Assembly (NCBI GenBank): GCA_025352795.1
Contig: JANXSF010000021.1
Location: 1-64,000, forward strand
Length of the DNA stretch: 64,000 bases
Direction: 5' to 3'
Source of the DNA: Acidobacteriota bacterium
GTDB lineage: Bacteria; Acidobacteriota; Terriglobia; Bryobacterales; Bryobacteraceae
Shown here: one piece after another, positions 35,255 through 44,087 of the stretch
How positions within the stretch are numbered: the stretch's first letter is position 1
Layout of the letters: each line of letters opens with the position of its first letter
Translations under genes and position numbers: made by a program
The notes under the pieces: model-generated
Told to the model about the DNA's origin: nothing
Database searches by the model: none
What the model saw: the letters and a program-made list of their open reading frames with translations, nothing else

Positions 35255-35761
35255 TTGTTGCGTCACATCCCTAACATTCTGACCGTTCTGCGGATCCTGT
35301 CGGTGCCGTGCATTGTGCTGCTTCTCGATACGCCCTGGGCCTTCCGTATTTTCTTTATCGCCGGTTGGAGCGACATCATCGACGGCTATCTGGCTCGCCG
35401 ATTTCAATGGCAATCGAAGTTAGGCGGATACTTGGATCCGATTGCGGACAAGCTGATGATGGCCTCGCTTTACATTGCATTGACTATTCGGGGAGTCTTG
35501 CCTCCTTGGCTTACCTTCATTGTTTTGGGACGTGACGTCGCTATTGCGTTGGGCGGCTTGGTTCTGATGCAGTTCACCACACTGCGCGACTTCCCACCCA
35601 CCTGGCCGGGGAAGCTCAGCACCTTTTGTCAGGGCATGACGCTGCTTGCGGCAATGGCGGGATACACGCATCCTTATTTTTGGTACATCACTGCCGCGTT
35701 CGCAGTGGGTAGTGGGTTGCAGTATGGGTGGCTTCGAGTGCGGGATATTGGGCAGGTATAA
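35255..35761 (+). CDS. CDP-alcohol phosphatidyltransferase (PgsA-like)
   Basis: A 168-residue membrane enzyme. The CDP-alcohol motif D-x2-DG-x2-AR-x8-G-x3-D-x3-D is complete in SDIIDGYLARRFQWQSKLGG followed by YLDPIADK. The start PNILTVLRILSVPC fits phosphatidylglycerophosphate synthases, although the exact acceptor alcohol cannot be fixed. It starts at TTG 35255 or 35258, right after lpxC, which suggests joint control of envelope lipids. Confidence 0.88.
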   Translation: MLRHIPNILTVLRILSVPCIVLLLDTPWAFRIFFIAGWSDIIDGYLARRFQWQSKLGGYLDPIADKLMMASLYIALTIRGVLPPWLTFIVLGRDVAIALGGLVLMQFTTLRDFPPTWPGKLSTFCQGMTLLAAMAGYTHPYFWYITAAFAVGSGLQYGWLRVRDIGQV

Positions 35762-35770
35762 TTCCATCCG

Positions 35771-36073
35771 ATGAGTCTTATCGAAAGTCGAGTAGGAGTT
35801 CACGGTAGTCGGCCTTGCGTTGCTGGCACCAGCGTTTCTGTGCCTCGCATTGCCCAATGGCACAACATGGGTCTTGTCCCAGAAGAAATCGCCCAAAAAT
35901 TTGGCCACCTTTCCTTGGCCCAGGTCCATGCGGCTTTGGCTCACTATCACGCTAATCAAGCGGAGTTAAACTCAGATATGGAAGCCGAGGCCCGCGAGGC
36001 AGAAGCCCTTGAGCGAAGCCCATCGTTGATCCCCAAGCCCAGACCCACAGCAAACCACGTACAGCCGATGTAG
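35771..36073 (+). CDS. DUF433-family antitoxin-like protein
   Basis: A 100-residue protein with the DUF433 pattern: RVGVHGSRPCVAGTSVSVPR, then MGLVPEEIAQKFGHLSLAQV and HAALAHYHANQAEL. DUF433 proteins are often the antitoxin of a PIN-like DUF5615 toxin, but no such gene follows; the next is a DUF1501 gene after 9 bases. It is therefore an orphan. The C-terminal 25 residues are Pro/Glu-rich and look unstructured. Confidence 0.8.
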   Translation: MSLIESRVGVHGSRPCVAGTSVSVPRIAQWHNMGLVPEEIAQKFGHLSLAQVHAALAHYHANQAELNSDMEAEAREAEALERSPSLIPKPRPTANHVQPM

Positions 36074-36082
36074 ACTTGTTGC

Positions 36083-37513
36083 ATGCACGGAAGCAATCTT
36101 CGCCGATTCTGGTCTCGTCGTGAATTTCTGTTTGAAGCCGTTGGGGGCATCAGCGGATTGGGTCTGGCCTCTATCCTGGCTGAGCAAGGCTTGCTGGCTG
36201 GGACTTCTCCCTACGCTGCTAAACCATCCCACTTTCAGCCTCGTGCTAAGCGGGTGATTTCACTGTTCATGTCTGGTGGCGTCAGCCAGATGGATACGTT
36301 TGATCCTAAGCCGATGCTCACCAAGTACGCCGGGCAGCCGCTGGAAGGCAAAGGAGACGTGATCGTGCGGCAAGGACATCCAGGGCCTTTGATGCCGTCT
36401 CCATTTCAGTTTAATAAATATGGCCGCGGCGGTTTGGACATCTCGGAACTGTTTCCCAATGTGGCGGAACATGCTGACGACCTGGCTGTGGTCCGTTCTG
36501 TGATTGGGCGATCCAACGATCATGTGATGGCGCATTACGAATTATCCAGCGGGGCGATTCGCATGGGTGCGCCCAGTGTTGGTGCCTGGGTGACCTATGG
36601 GCTGGGTTCGGAAAATCAAAATCTTCCCGCTTACGTTGTAATTTACGATGCCCGTGGTGGGCCCTTTGGCGGTCCTGCGAACTGGACTGCTGGGTACATG
36701 CCTGCGGCCTATCAAGGCACAGTGTTCCGATCCAAAGGGGATGCTATTTTCGATCTCAAGCCTCCCCAGGATATTACCTCCGAAGGGCAGCGGGCGCGGC
36801 TGGATCTGCTGGCCAAGCTGAATGAAATTGATCTACAAAAGAATCCTGCAAATTCGGAACTGGCAGCGCGCATCGCGTCCTATGAGCTGGCTTATAAGAT
36901 GCAATCCTCGGCACCGGATGCAGTGGATTTAGAAAACGAAACTCCCGCTACAAAGAAGCTTTACGGTTTAGATGAAGCCATTACGGAACCCTTTGCCCGG
37001 CAATGTTTAATGGCCCGTCGATTGGTTGAGCGCGGTGTTCGTTTTGTGCAGGTGTATCACGGCGGGCTGGGAAATCAGAACACCGATACGTGGGACGCTC
37101 ATGGCAACGTCAAAGAAAATCATACGCAACACGCTGCGGAAGTGGACCGTCCCATTGCTGGTTTGCTGGCCGATTTGAAGGGTCGCGGATTGTTGGATGA
37201 CACGTTAGTTATATGGCAAAGTGAGTTTGGTCGCATGCCCATTTCGCAACGCGGCTTGGGGCGCGATCATAACCCCGGCACCATGTCTATCTGGATGGCT
37301 GGGGCTAAAATCAAAGGCGGTCAAGCCATTGGGGAAAGCGATGAGTTCGGCTACAAAGCAGCAATTCAACCAGTGAACGTGCACGATCTACACGCTACGA
37401 TTCTGCATTTGTTGGGCATGGATCACACTAAGCTGACGTATCACTATCAGGGACGTAACATGCGCCTCACCGATGTTTACGGCGAGCCCATCCCGCAAAT
37501 CATTCGTGCCTGA
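36083..37513 (+). CDS. DUF1501 sulfatase-like protein with Tat signal
   Basis: A 476-residue protein. The N-terminus carries a twin-arginine signal ([22 protein letters not shown] at 12-13), so it is probably exported folded. The DUF1501 core shows [29 protein letters not shown] and the acidic/His metal-site style [11 protein letters not shown] with [13 protein letters not shown]. The family is related to alkaline-phosphatase/sulfatase folds and usually sits beside PSD1 cytochrome genes, but none is here. The stop overlaps the next gene. Confidence 0.9.
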   Translation: MHGSNLRRFWSRREFLFEAVGGISGLGLASILAEQGLLAGTSPYAAKPSHFQPRAKRVISLFMSGGVSQMDTFDPKPMLTKYAGQPLEGKGDVIVRQGHPGPLMPSPFQFNKYGRGGLDISELFPNVAEHADDLAVVRSVIGRSNDHVMAHYELSSGAIRMGAPSVGAWVTYGLGSENQNLPAYVVIYDARGGPFGGPANWTAGYMPAAYQGTVFRSKGDAIFDLKPPQDITSEGQRARLDLLAKLNEIDLQKNPANSELAARIASYELAYKMQSSAPDAVDLENETPATKKLYGLDEAITEPFARQCLMARRLVERGVRFVQVYHGGLGNQNTDTWDAHGNVKENHTQHAAEVDRPIAGLLADLKGRGLLDDTLVIWQSEFGRMPISQRGLGRDHNPGTMSIWMAGAKIKGGQAIGESDEFGYKAAIQPVNVHDLHATILHLLGMDHTKLTYHYQGRNMRLTDVYGEPIPQIIRA

Positions 37514-38405
37514 GTATCCAGACATCACCGTTTATATTGAAGCCTTGGAGCAACGCATTCAAGGTGAAGTGCTGGAGCGAGTGCGCTTCAACAGTCCTTT
37601 CCTTTTGAGAAGTTTGGAACCGCCTGTCTCTGCTGGGGAAGGGAAGAAGGTAATTTCATTGCGCCGCATCGGCAAGCGAATTGCCATTGGGGTGGAAGGC
37701 GGAGTCTGGCTGGTCATTCATTTGATGATTGCCGGGCGGCTGCATTGGAAGAAGGTAGGTGCCAAGTTGGGCGGGCGTCAAATGTTGGCCGCATTCGATT
37801 TCCCAAATGGTTCACTGATCCTTACCGAAGCTGGAACCAAGAAACGCGCATCACTGCACATGGCCCAAGGCGAGCAAGGATTGGAGCTACTCAATCCGGG
37901 AGGCCTTGAGGTGATGTCCATCTCGCAAGCCGAATTTGCACACGCGTTGACGGCGGAAAATCACACCTTGAAGCGAGCCCTTACAGACCCGCAGACGTTC
38001 AGTGGAATCGGCAATGCTTACTCTGATGAGATCCTGCATCGGGCGAAACTTTCGTCAATTCAACTCACCCAAAAGATGACTGGCGCACAGATTACGGAGC
38101 TCTACAAAAGTATTCATAGTGTCATGAACGAATGGGTAGCGCGTCTACGCAGTGCGGAATTTCCAGAATCCGTAACAGCGTTTCGACCAGAAATGGCAGC
38201 CCATGGAAAGTATGGCCAACCATGCCCTATATGTGGCGATAAGATCCAGCGGATCCGCTATGCGAACAATGAAACCAACTATTGCGTTACATGCCAGACT
38301 GAGGGGAAGCTGCTGGCTGACCGATCGCTTTCAAGGCTTTTAGGCAAAGACTTTCCGCGATCGCTTGAAGACCTGGAAGCTAAGTTACGGAAGCCTTCGC
38401 AGTAG
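37506..38405 (+). CDS. Fpg/Nei-family DNA glycosylase
   Basis: A 299-residue base-excision repair enzyme. GTG 37506 gives Pro2-Glu3 (PEYPDITVY), the catalytic N-terminus. The helix-two-turn-helix is in [14 protein letters not shown], and a C-terminal zinc finger has Cys240, 243, 260 and 263 (CPICG ... CVTCQ). It cuts oxidised bases and the DNA strand. Fpg and Nei subtypes are not separable by eye. It overlaps the stop of the DUF1501 gene by 8 bases, and its end overlaps the convergent cyclase gene by 21 bases. Confidence 0.93.
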   Translation: MPEYPDITVYIEALEQRIQGEVLERVRFNSPFLLRSLEPPVSAGEGKKVISLRRIGKRIAIGVEGGVWLVIHLMIAGRLHWKKVGAKLGGRQMLAAFDFPNGSLILTEAGTKKRASLHMAQGEQGLELLNPGGLEVMSISQAEFAHALTAENHTLKRALTDPQTFSGIGNAYSDEILHRAKLSSIQLTQKMTGAQITELYKSIHSVMNEWVARLRSAEFPESVTAFRPEMAAHGKYGQPCPICGDKIQRIRYANNETNYCVTCQTEGKLLADRSLSRLLGKDFPRSLEDLEAKLRKPSQ

Positions 38406-39026
38406 CACTCGGGCAGGGGCTCCGTCGGCACCCTTCAATCGCAACGGCAGACAGACCATTTCATACGATCCGGCATCAACATTGCTGAGGTTCAGACCTT
38501 CAATTACCCAAATGCCGGCGGTGAGCATTGCCACATGGGTGGCCACCATATCGTTTACATAGCCGCCTATGGAAAGATAATCAACGCCTACGGTTTGCAC
38601 ACCAAGCGAGACCAAGTATTCGGCGGCATCTTTTGCAATGTAGACGAATCGCTTCTTGAACGGTTCGCCCACCCAGTTGGTTTCACTATTCGCGGTGCGG
38701 AACAAGATCCGATCACCGCGCTTTATTTCATGTTGTTGAAGTTCTGCTGCATGAATTGCAATGCGGTCTTCAATCGTAATCACGCGCACAGCGCCAATGG
38801 TCGCATCGGGCGTCCAGGCATCCATTGAATCGGCACCATTGACGAAATGCAACGGAGCATCCATATGCGTACCGGTGTGGGCGCTCATGCTGATGGAAGT
38901 GAGATGCACCGGGGTGCCTTCCACGTCGATCTGCTGCTGGTTAACTTGAACTTCGGGGTCACCGGGCCAGTGAACCATGCCGGTGTAAAGTGGGACGGAG
39001 ATGTCAATCCAGTTGGTCATCATCAA
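38385..39026 (-). CDS. Cyclase-family metal hydrolase (kynurenine-formamidase-like)
   Basis: A 213-residue protein of the Cyclase family. The metal motif is in [20 protein letters not shown], with [20 protein letters not shown] at the N-terminus and [12 protein letters not shown] in the middle. Relatives hydrolyse N-formylkynurenine or isatin; the substrate here is unknown. It sits 6 bases downstream of an exported-protein gene on the same strand. Its 3' end overlaps the glycosylase gene. Confidence 0.87.
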   Translation of the reverse strand: MMMTNWIDISVPLYTGMVHWPGDPEVQVNQQQIDVEGTPVHLTSISMSAHTGTHMDAPLHFVNGADSMDAWTPDATIGAVRVITIEDRIAIHAAELQQHEIKRGDRILFRTANSETNWVGEPFKKRFVYIAKDAAEYLVSLGVQTVGVDYLSIGGYVNDMVATHVAMLTAGIWVIEGLNLSNVDAGSYEMVCLPLRLKGADGAPARVLLRRLP

Positions 39027-39032
39027 TGACTG

Positions 39033-39569
39033 CTATTTTCTTCGCAACGATGCTTCAACATAATTTTGGAACTGATCTGGCTTGCCTGGTGCAGCCATGT
39101 CGAAGGCGAGCTTCATTCGACCCGGTTCGCCGAAGAGGTAACGCAGCCGGTAGCGGGGCGCTTTTGGTTCCGGTGAACTCACAAATATAACCCCAGTTTG
39201 ATCGGCTGAAGTTGTAACGATGTAACGAATCACGTGTCCTTCGTTATCAAAGTAGTCGGCACGGATAATGCCCCCATCGCGATAGATGGTCATTAGGTCT
39301 TCGTGCGTAAACGCTGGTCGATCCTTGGTGGCAGGGTAGTCGGCACGACTCTTGCGTATGTAGACTTTGCCCTGTAAATCGGGTAGAAACGTGAACGAGC
39401 CTGTGGAATCACCGGGCTTGCCCGTGCCGTCGCCAACCCATTCGCCTTTCATCTTTTCCAGGGCGGCCCAGTCCTGATCGGCATTGGCGAAAGCCATAGC
39501 TGAGAAAATGATTAAACCTGTCCATAGCCGCATGGTGTTAGGGTAGCTGACTTTGAGGGCGGCTGACAT
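39033..39569 (-). CDS. Exported protein, DUF1579-like size, function unknown
   Basis: A 178-residue protein. ATG 39569 overlaps the stop of the upstream gene (ATGA arrangement), so translation is coupled; ATG 39533 is an alternative that trims 12 residues before the signal (TMRLWTGLIIFSAMAFANAD). The mature part, WAALEKMKGEWVGDGTGKPG and YIVTTSADQTGVIFVSS, looks like a lipocalin-like or DUF1579-like barrel. I cannot name the family with certainty. Confidence 0.6.
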   Translation of the reverse strand: MSAALKVSYPNTMRLWTGLIIFSAMAFANADQDWAALEKMKGEWVGDGTGKPGDSTGSFTFLPDLQGKVYIRKSRADYPATKDRPAFTHEDLMTIYRDGGIIRADYFDNEGHVIRYIVTTSADQTGVIFVSSPEPKAPRYRLRYLFGEPGRMKLAFDMAAPGKPDQFQNYVEASLRRK

Positions 39570-40174
39570 CAATCCAGCGGTGCTTCAAAGAAGAAAAGTT
39601 CCTTGCCTGTTGACGCTTGGCTCATTCCGTGGACCAGGATTTTTGAACCGCGTCCCAGGCCAGTCTGAAAGTAGAAGAACCCCCACGCAAATTCGCCGGG
39701 TGGCAGCATTTTTGCAGCAAAGCCACGCTCAATAAAATCTTGCGATTGAAAGACGTTCTTTTTAATCTTCATGCGGCCGGGCATCCCTGGAATGGGGCTG
39801 GATTCAATTTTTCCCGGACTGGGACCATGCAAATAAGGGACATCGTTAGGGGGCACAGGCTCAAGCTTTTGCCGTGTAGAACCGAAGAACTCCACTGTCA
39901 TGTTCTTCAGAGAAATGGTCTGCTTCCCTTCGTTTCGGATCATCAGCAGAACGGGCAGTACCCCATGATCGTAAGGGTTGGCTTTGCCGCCGAACAATGG
40001 CTTGGCGCGATCCGATTCGATGAAGGGTGTTACGGCAATGGCCACATCTTCTGAAATGACGCGTTGGGGATGCCTGGCTAACTCTTCCGGGGTGACGCGG
40101 AAATCCACTTTCTTGTTGGCCGCCAATGCCATAGCTATACTCAATGTAAGAAATAGCGGATTGCAAACTCTCAT
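39569..40174 (-). CDS. Exported protein of unknown function
   Basis: A 201-residue protein with a signal peptide (NPLFLTLSIAMALAANK). The body has an Ig-like part (LLMIRNEGKQTISLKNMTVE) and a stretch rich in Gly/Pro/Lys. No family is recognised. It is the first of three minus-strand genes (with the 39033 and 38385 genes). Its start region overlaps the 5' end of the divergent waaA-lpxK gene by 14 bases. Confidence 0.7.
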   Translation of the reverse strand: MRVCNPLFLTLSIAMALAANKKVDFRVTPEELARHPQRVISEDVAIAVTPFIESDRAKPLFGGKANPYDHGVLPVLLMIRNEGKQTISLKNMTVEFFGSTRQKLEPVPPNDVPYLHGPSPGKIESSPIPGMPGRMKIKKNVFQSQDFIERGFAAKMLPPGEFAWGFFYFQTGLGRGSKILVHGMSQASTGKELFFFEAPLD

Positions 40175-42518
40175 TTTTTTCCTCTACCGCACATTGCTGG
40201 TTGTGGGGTCGCCCTTCATCGTAGCCTATCTGCTGGGCCGCGGATTCAGGAACCGCGCCTACTGGAAATCGTTGCCAGAACGATTGGGATTTCTCCCTTT
40301 TAAAGCGACGGCTCCGGGCTCAATCTGGTTGCACGCGGTCTCTGTTGGCGAAGTGCTTTCGGCTGCGGGATTGATTGCCAAACTACGCTCTGAATTTCCT
40401 GATTCGAATATTTACGTTTCTATTTCTACGATTGCGGGTCGTAAATTGGCGGGGGAACGATTGCCGCATTTGGTGGACGGCCTATTTTTCGCTCCACTCG
40501 ATTTTACATTTGCGGTGCGGCGTGTGTTGCGGGCCTTGGAGCCATCGCTTGTTGTGGTGATGGAAACAGAAATCTGGCCGAATCTGTTCCGTGAAGCGAA
40601 GCGGTTTGGTGCCCAATTGGTGATTGTGAATGGTCGCATTTCGGATAGAGCCTGGCCAAAGTATCGAAGCTTTCGCTGGTTCTTTCATTCCGTACTTAAC
40701 CTTCCAGATAAAATTTTGACCCAGAGCGGGCAGGATACGGATCGCTACTTGAAACTGGGTGCCCCCAGCGCGAAGGTATCGCAGGTGGGCAATCTGAAGT
40801 ACGACGTGGACCCTTCCGCAATCGCAATTCCAGAAGTTATAGTTGGTTTGATTGAACGAACTGCCCCTGACTTGTTGCTGATTGCAGCCAGCACGATGCC
40901 GGGAATGGACAGTGCTGATACGGACGAGGATGATGCTGTGGTGGCGGCATTCGCTGACTGGTCGACAAAGTTTCCCAAGCTATTGTTGGTGTTGGTCCCG
41001 CGACGGCCGGACCGTTTTGATCGTGCTGCTCAACAACTGAGTAACGCAAAGATTCGATTCGTGCGGCGGTCTAAGTTGGAAGGTCATGAAATTTTAGAAC
41101 TGCCCGCAGTGCTGCTTCTAGACACAATGGGTGAACTGGGCAGCTTGTTTCCTTTGGCTGAGCTAGTATTTATGGGTGGAAGCATTGCCCAACGTGGTGG
41201 CCACAATATTTTGGAACCGGCGTACTTCGGCAAGGCGATTATTGCTGGTCCGCATATGGAAAATTTTGCGGAGATCGCGCGCGATTTTACGCAAGGCGGT
41301 GGGTTGGTGCGCTTTCAATCGGCGCAAGAGTTTGCATCGTGCGTGGCGGAATTGCTGGGTGATAAACCACGACGAGATCGAATTGGCAAGCGCGCGCAGG
41401 AACTAGCCAATGCCCAGCGAGGCGCCTCAGATAGGATCTTGAATGTGCTGGGCAGTCAGTTCGATATTGCGGTGCCTGTGTGCTTTCGGAAGTTTTGGCA
41501 GCGGATGCTTTTTACGCCTGTTGCCTACTTTTGGCGATCCATTTCCGGATGGAATGTTCGATGGAAAGCTAAGCGGGCAGGGCACGCTGCAACTGCAGTT
41601 ATTAGTGTGGGCGGTTTGGGAATGGGCGGGGCAGGGAAGACTCCCTTTGTGTTGTGGCTGGCGGCGAAGTTAAAAGAGAGTGGGCAGAGTCCGGCGTTTC
41701 TTACTCGTGGCTATCGCAGAAAAAGTGCGGATAGGATTTCCGTATTGGCTCCCAATGATTGCTGCTCTGTTGCGCTTACCGGGGAAGAGGCGCAAATGCT
41801 GGTGCGCAGTGGGCTGGGTCCGGTTGGGATTTCGGCGAATCGTCTGGAGGCTGCCCACGCAGTGGAGGAACGCTTTCACCCTTCCGTATTTTTGTTGGAC
41901 GATGGATTTCAACATACGCAATTAGCACGCAATGTGGATATTGTGCTGATCGACACGCTGAATCCGATCCCTTGGGGTCGTTTGCGCGAAGGGCCAGAAG
42001 TGTTAGCGCGCGCGTCTGTCATCGTGTTGACCCGTTGTGCCAGGGGTCGAAACTATGCCGGTTTGATTGCATACCTGCGAAAGTGGAACAAAGTGGCGCC
42101 GATGTTTTTATCGCGCGTGTTCCCTGTGAATGCGATTGTTGCTTCAGCATCGCAACGCGTCCCGCTGGATTCACTGGTGGGCATGAGAGTTGCCGCGTTT
42201 TGCGGACTGGGCAATCCTTCTTCCTTTTGGAAAACGCTGGAACAACTGAAGTACAACACGGTGTATCGCTGGGATTTCGGTGATCATCACCATTACAAAC
42301 CACAAGAATTGCGACGCCTGGAACAGCAAGCTCTGCACGAAAATGCAGAGATACTTTTGACTACACAGAAAGACTTTTTGAACCTGCCACCCAGTTGGTT
42401 GGAGGTGATGGAAAATCTGCCAGTGTACTGGTTGGATGTTGCTTTGGAGGTGGATAATGCCGAGCAATTGTTAGAGGTTGTGGCCTTCCAACTCAAGCAA
42501 AATTCGTTTCACATGTAA
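40161..42518 (+). CDS. waaA-lpxK: WaaA-LpxK fusion: Kdo transferase plus lipid A 4'-kinase
   Basis: A 785-residue protein that joins two lipid A steps. Residues about 1-435 are Kdo transferase: LHAVSVGEVLSAA (general-base Glu), VVMETEIWPNLF and FMGGSIAQRGGHNILEPA. Residues about 440-785 are LpxK: P-loop GGLGMGGAGKTP at about 483-494, then RGYRRKSAD, LLDDGFQHTQLARN and ALTGEEAQ. Both halves keep their key motifs. It uses TTG 40161, since no ATG gives a normal WaaA start. The LpxK stage normally precedes Kdo addition, so the fusion may hand on its product. The 3' end overlaps the convergent alkyltransferase gene by 48 bases. Confidence 0.92.
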   Translation: MQTLIFFLYRTLLVVGSPFIVAYLLGRGFRNRAYWKSLPERLGFLPFKATAPGSIWLHAVSVGEVLSAAGLIAKLRSEFPDSNIYVSISTIAGRKLAGERLPHLVDGLFFAPLDFTFAVRRVLRALEPSLVVVMETEIWPNLFREAKRFGAQLVIVNGRISDRAWPKYRSFRWFFHSVLNLPDKILTQSGQDTDRYLKLGAPSAKVSQVGNLKYDVDPSAIAIPEVIVGLIERTAPDLLLIAASTMPGMDSADTDEDDAVVAAFADWSTKFPKLLLVLVPRRPDRFDRAAQQLSNAKIRFVRRSKLEGHEILELPAVLLLDTMGELGSLFPLAELVFMGGSIAQRGGHNILEPAYFGKAIIAGPHMENFAEIARDFTQGGGLVRFQSAQEFASCVAELLGDKPRRDRIGKRAQELANAQRGASDRILNVLGSQFDIAVPVCFRKFWQRMLFTPVAYFWRSISGWNVRWKAKRAGHAATAVISVGGLGMGGAGKTPFVLWLAAKLKESGQSPAFLTRGYRRKSADRISVLAPNDCCSVALTGEEAQMLVRSGLGPVGISANRLEAAHAVEERFHPSVFLLDDGFQHTQLARNVDIVLIDTLNPIPWGRLREGPEVLARASVIVLTRCARGRNYAGLIAYLRKWNKVAPMFLSRVFPVNAIVASASQRVPLDSLVGMRVAAFCGLGNPSSFWKTLEQLKYNTVYRWDFGDHHHYKPQELRRLEQQALHENAEILLTTQKDFLNLPPSWLEVMENLPVYWLDVALEVDNAEQLLEVVAFQLKQNSFHM

Positions 42519-42986
42519 GTTGCAACCAAAGCCCCCAATGGTTCCATTGCCCGCAATCACCCGGTGACAGGGAACCACAATCAGATGATTGCAGTTGCTG
42601 ACGGCACCGCCCACGGCGCGAGCGGCTTTGGGTTTATCAATGTAATTTGCCAAATCGCCATAGCTGAGTAGGTCGCCGAATGGAACTTTCATCAAGCCGG
42701 TCCAAACCAGTTTTTGAAAATCGGTGCCATGGAAACTAAGGGGAAGATCGAAAGTTTTCCGCTTGCTCAAAAAGAATTGATTGATCTGTTGCGCTGCCAG
42801 GCGAATGGTTTTGTTCTTGGGATTTTCCTGCCAATAGAAAGTGGGATGATCGCTTTCCAATTGTGAAAGTTGCTGGTGTTTGTTGCTGACGTAACAAATG
42901 CGTTGGACGCTTTCTAATGCGACTGCAATGAGTATCTCTAAGTCTTTGTGTGGCTGTAAGATGGCCCAATTTCCAGGAGTGTTCAC
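42471..42986 (-). CDS. ogt: Methylated-DNA-protein cysteine methyltransferase
   Basis: A 171-residue repair protein. The acceptor motif is in LIVVPCHRVIAGNG, and the DNA-binding segment YGDLANYIDKPKAARAVG precedes it. It removes alkyl groups from O6-guanine in a one-use reaction. GTG 42986, with GGAAAGG upstream, is chosen; the longer frame reaching 43121 would run through the ispH promoter and start. Its end overlaps the waaA-lpxK gene. Confidence 0.9.
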   Translation of the reverse strand: MNTPGNWAILQPHKDLEILIAVALESVQRICYVSNKHQQLSQLESDHPTFYWQENPKNKTIRLAAQQINQFFLSKRKTFDLPLSFHGTDFQKLVWTGLMKVPFGDLLSYGDLANYIDKPKAARAVGGAVSNCNHLIVVPCHRVIAGNGTIGGFGCNLHVKRILLELEGHNL

Positions 42987-43020
42987 GGTGCTGTGTGCCT
43001 TTCCAGAAATGATCTGGGGT

Positions 43021-43029
43021 TGGTATAAT
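43021..43029 (+). promoter_or_regulatory. Extended -10 promoter of the hopanoid operon
   Basis: TGGTATAAT: a perfect TATAAT at 43024-43029 with the TGn extension, and no good -35. Transcription would begin near 43036, about 5 bases before the ispH ATG, giving an almost leaderless mRNA. Confidence 0.6.
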
Positions 43030-43040
43030 GTTAATTCCTT

Positions 43041-44087
43041 ATGACACAACTCAGTCCCGCGCGTCCAGAGTCTTTGCTGGAAAATGCGCAGAACGGATTT
43101 TCGGCGCGGGTGGATCAGCAAAAAACTCCGACTGCTGAGAAAAAGATCATTTTACTCACGCCACGCGGTTTTTGCGCGGGAGTTGTGCGGGCCATTGATG
43201 TGGTGAAAATCGCACTGGATCTTTATGGCGCGCCGATTTATGTACGCAAGGAAATTGTCCACAACCGCCACGTAGTGGAAGAATTACGGGCCGCCGGGGC
43301 CATTTTTGTAGAAGAGCTATCTGAGGCACCCTCCGGTGCTCGTGTTATTTTCAGCGCCCATGGCGTTTCCCCGGCTGTCAGGGTGGAAGCTCAAGAACGG
43401 GGGCTGAAGGTGATTGATGCCACCTGTCCGCTGGTCACCAAGGTCCATTTAGAAGCCGTGAAGTTTGCCAAACAGAACCACACCATTATTCTTATTGGCC
43501 ATGAAAATCACGACGAAGTGATTGGCACATTGGGTGAAGCGCCAGACCATATGATTCTAGTTTCCACAGTGGAGGATGTGGACAAGCTGATTCTCCCCAA
43601 TCCTGAAAAAGTGGCTTTTCTTACTCAGACCACACTGAGTCTGGATGAGACTACAAGCATTGTGGACCGCCTGCGGCAACGCTTCCCATTGATCAAGGGA
43701 CCCAAGTCACAAGACATTTGCTACGCCACGGAAAATCGTCAAGTAGCGGTAAAGGCTGTCGCTCCGATGACTGATTTGCTGCTGGTAGTGGGGTCAAAAA
43801 ACAGTTCTAACTCACTCCGCCTGGTTGAGGTTTGCCAACGTTCAGGAGTCGCTTCCTTCCTGGTGGACGATGAAAGTGACGTGAAGTTGGAATGGCTGGA
43901 AAACGTGAAGAGCGTGGCCATTACCGCAGGCGCTTCCGCACCAGAACATTTGGTGGAACAGTTGATCGACTTTTTGCGTAAGAACGGCTTTGGTGCTTTG
44001 GAAGAAATTGAGATCAAGGAAGAGGACGTGCGCTTTTCACTTCCTCCTGAACTCACCCAAATTCAGATGTCCGCAACTAGCATATGA
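43041..44087 (+). CDS. ispH: 4-hydroxy-3-methylbut-2-enyl diphosphate reductase
   Basis: A 348-residue Fe-S enzyme, the last step of the MEP isoprenoid pathway, which makes IPP and DMAPP. Cluster cysteines are in RGFCAGVVRAIDVV, IDATCPLVTKVH and KSQDICYATENRQ. ITAGASAPEHLVEQ closes the family pattern. The first 30 residues before the core are an extra leader. It is the first gene of the hopanoid operon and overlaps shc by 4 bases (ATGA), so precursor supply and cyclisation are coupled. Confidence 0.96.
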   Translation: MTQLSPARPESLLENAQNGFSARVDQQKTPTAEKKIILLTPRGFCAGVVRAIDVVKIALDLYGAPIYVRKEIVHNRHVVEELRAAGAIFVEELSEAPSGARVIFSAHGVSPAVRVEAQERGLKVIDATCPLVTKVHLEAVKFAKQNHTIILIGHENHDEVIGTLGEAPDHMILVSTVEDVDKLILPNPEKVAFLTQTTLSLDETTSIVDRLRQRFPLIKGPKSQDICYATENRQVAVKAVAPMTDLLLVVGSKNSSNSLRLVEVCQRSGVASFLVDDESDVKLEWLENVKSVAITAGASAPEHLVEQLIDFLRKNGFGALEEIEIKEEDVRFSLPPELTQIQMSATSI

